DNA of 6,826 nucleotides from JBMCLJ01 sp048615375 (GTDB lineage Bacteria > Patescibacteriota > Dojkabacteria > JAOAGR01): NCBI GenBank assembly GCA_048615375.1, contig JBMCLJ010000074.1:1-6826 (forward strand). The letters run 5' to 3'. Each line of letters begins with the position of its first letter. Position 1 is the first letter of the stretch. The translations under genes were made by a program, and so were the position numbers. The notes below the pieces were generated by a model. That model was not told the origin of the DNA, did no database searches, and saw only the letters and a list, made by a program, of their open reading frames with translations. Below are positions 6,356 to 6,826 of the stretch, piece after piece.

Positions 6356-6364
6356 TGGTACAAT
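6356..6364 (+). promoter_or_regulatory. Extended -10 promoter of the GH18-like gene, predicted leaderless
   Basis: TG, G, TACAAT (6356-6364) is an extended -10 element, and exactly six bases (taattc) separate it from ATG at 6371, placing the transcription start on the start codon. There is no Shine-Dalgarno sequence and no -35 box at 17 bp. It lies in the 29-bp space between this gene and the divergent GTG at 6341. Confidence 0.55.
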
Positions 6365-6370
6365 TAATTC

Positions 6371-6826
6371 ATGAAAAAGTATGTGCTTATAGGGGTGAGT
6401 ATTTTTTTGCTTGTACAGGCTATATTTATGGGGATTATTCTATACAGAACATATAGTTACAATCCTCCCTCAACCAGTGATATCAGCGAATTTACTCAAG
6501 GTCTGGACATTTCCAGTACTTGTACGAGAAGTACGCGATTAACTGATACTGTGGATTTAAGCCAGGGCGATTTCGCTTCCCTGAAAATAAATGCCTGGAT
6601 TCCATCATGGGGTATGGAGGCAGGTTTACGAACTCTTGAAGAAAAAAATGAATATATTGACGTAGTCAGCCCGGTCTTTTACGAGATGATTGATGGCGGG
6701 TTTATTGATGTTGACCGGGATGGACTTGAAGAACTGCAACGTATCACTGCAGGCACAGAAATAAAGATTGTCCCGGCAATTTCCGGATTTGATCCTGATC
6801 AGATGAATGCTGTTCTTAAAGATGGC
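6371..6826 (+). CDS. Membrane-anchored glycoside hydrolase family 18-like protein, N-terminal part
   Basis: An open frame starts with ATG at 6371 and runs off the window after 152 codons. The N-terminus MKKYVLIGVSIFLLVQAIF followed by MGIILY (to about residue 25) is a signal anchor or uncleaved signal peptide. A linker of about 45 residues follows, with single Cys51. From about 71 the sequence resembles the first strands of the GH18 TIM barrel as found in SleL/YaaH-type spore and cell-wall enzymes: INAWIPSWG (73-81), VVSPVFYEMIDGGFI (98-112) and IKIVPAISGFD (131-141). GH18 enzymes hydrolyse chitin or peptidoglycan-type N-acetylglucosamine linkages; some relatives are inactive lectins. The catalytic DxxDxxE lies beyond the window, so activity cannot be judged. 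It would act outside the membrane, like the divergent lipoprotein. Real coding is well supported; the GH18 call is moderately strong. Confidence 0.78.
   Translation, partial: MKKYVLIGVSIFLLVQAIFMGIILYRTYSYNPPSTSDISEFTQGLDISSTCTRSTRLTDTVDLSQGDFASLKINAWIPSWGMEAGLRTLEEKNEYIDVVSPVFYEMIDGGFIDVDRDGLEELQRITAGTEIKIVPAISGFDPDQMNAVLKDG

Noticed and set aside
1..6826. CRISPR array, tRNA or rRNA genes, insertion sequences, toxin-antitoxin pairs, or a defence or secretion cluster.
   Set aside because: No regularly spaced repeats, cloverleaf-like segments, transposase motifs or paired small genes were found on reading both strands.

Overview
This 6.8 kb bacterial window is gene-dense, with five complete protein genes, two partial ones at the edges and short intergenic spacers. 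Moderate AT richness, a short DEAH-box helicase, a Gln/Pro-rich small protein start, single-pass and lipid-anchored envelope proteins and no visible Shine-Dalgarno sequences suggest a small-genome lineage such as the Candidate Phyla Radiation (Patescibacteria). No marker gene is present, so this placement is an inference only.

Layout, left to right: (1) the N-terminus of a Gln/Pro-rich protein leaving the window on the minus strand; (2) divergent from it, a complete HrpA-like DEAH-box RNA helicase on the plus strand; (3) convergent with the helicase, an unrecognised 189-residue protein with codon choices unlike its neighbours; (4) glyA, serine hydroxymethyltransferase, minus strand; (5) a 206-bp gap with a CRP-like palindrome and a cryptic plus-strand reading frame that faintly resembles a chitin-binding module; (6) a single-pass membrane protein with a PsbP/DcrB-like outer domain, minus strand; (7) a predicted lipoprotein with a trypsin-like fold whose catalytic His and Ser positions appear to be Gln and Tyr, minus strand; (8) divergent from it, the first 152 residues of a membrane-anchored protein resembling glycoside hydrolase family 18.

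No single pathway links the genes. The helicase and glyA are housekeeping functions (RNA/ribosome remodelling; one-carbon and glycine metabolism). The right-hand part, from about 4350 onward, has an extracytoplasmic theme: membrane-anchored domain, inactive protease-like lipoprotein, GH18-like enzyme and possibly the decayed carbohydrate-binding remnant.

The most consistent regulatory signal is at the starts. Several genes have a -10 hexamer, often with an extended TGn, exactly six bases upstream of the start codon and no Shine-Dalgarno sequence, which predicts leaderless mRNAs. Two other minus-strand genes share a 12-base motif, ACGTATAAAAAT, abutting their start codons. I found no CRISPR array, insertion sequence, tRNA, rRNA or recognisable defence system.
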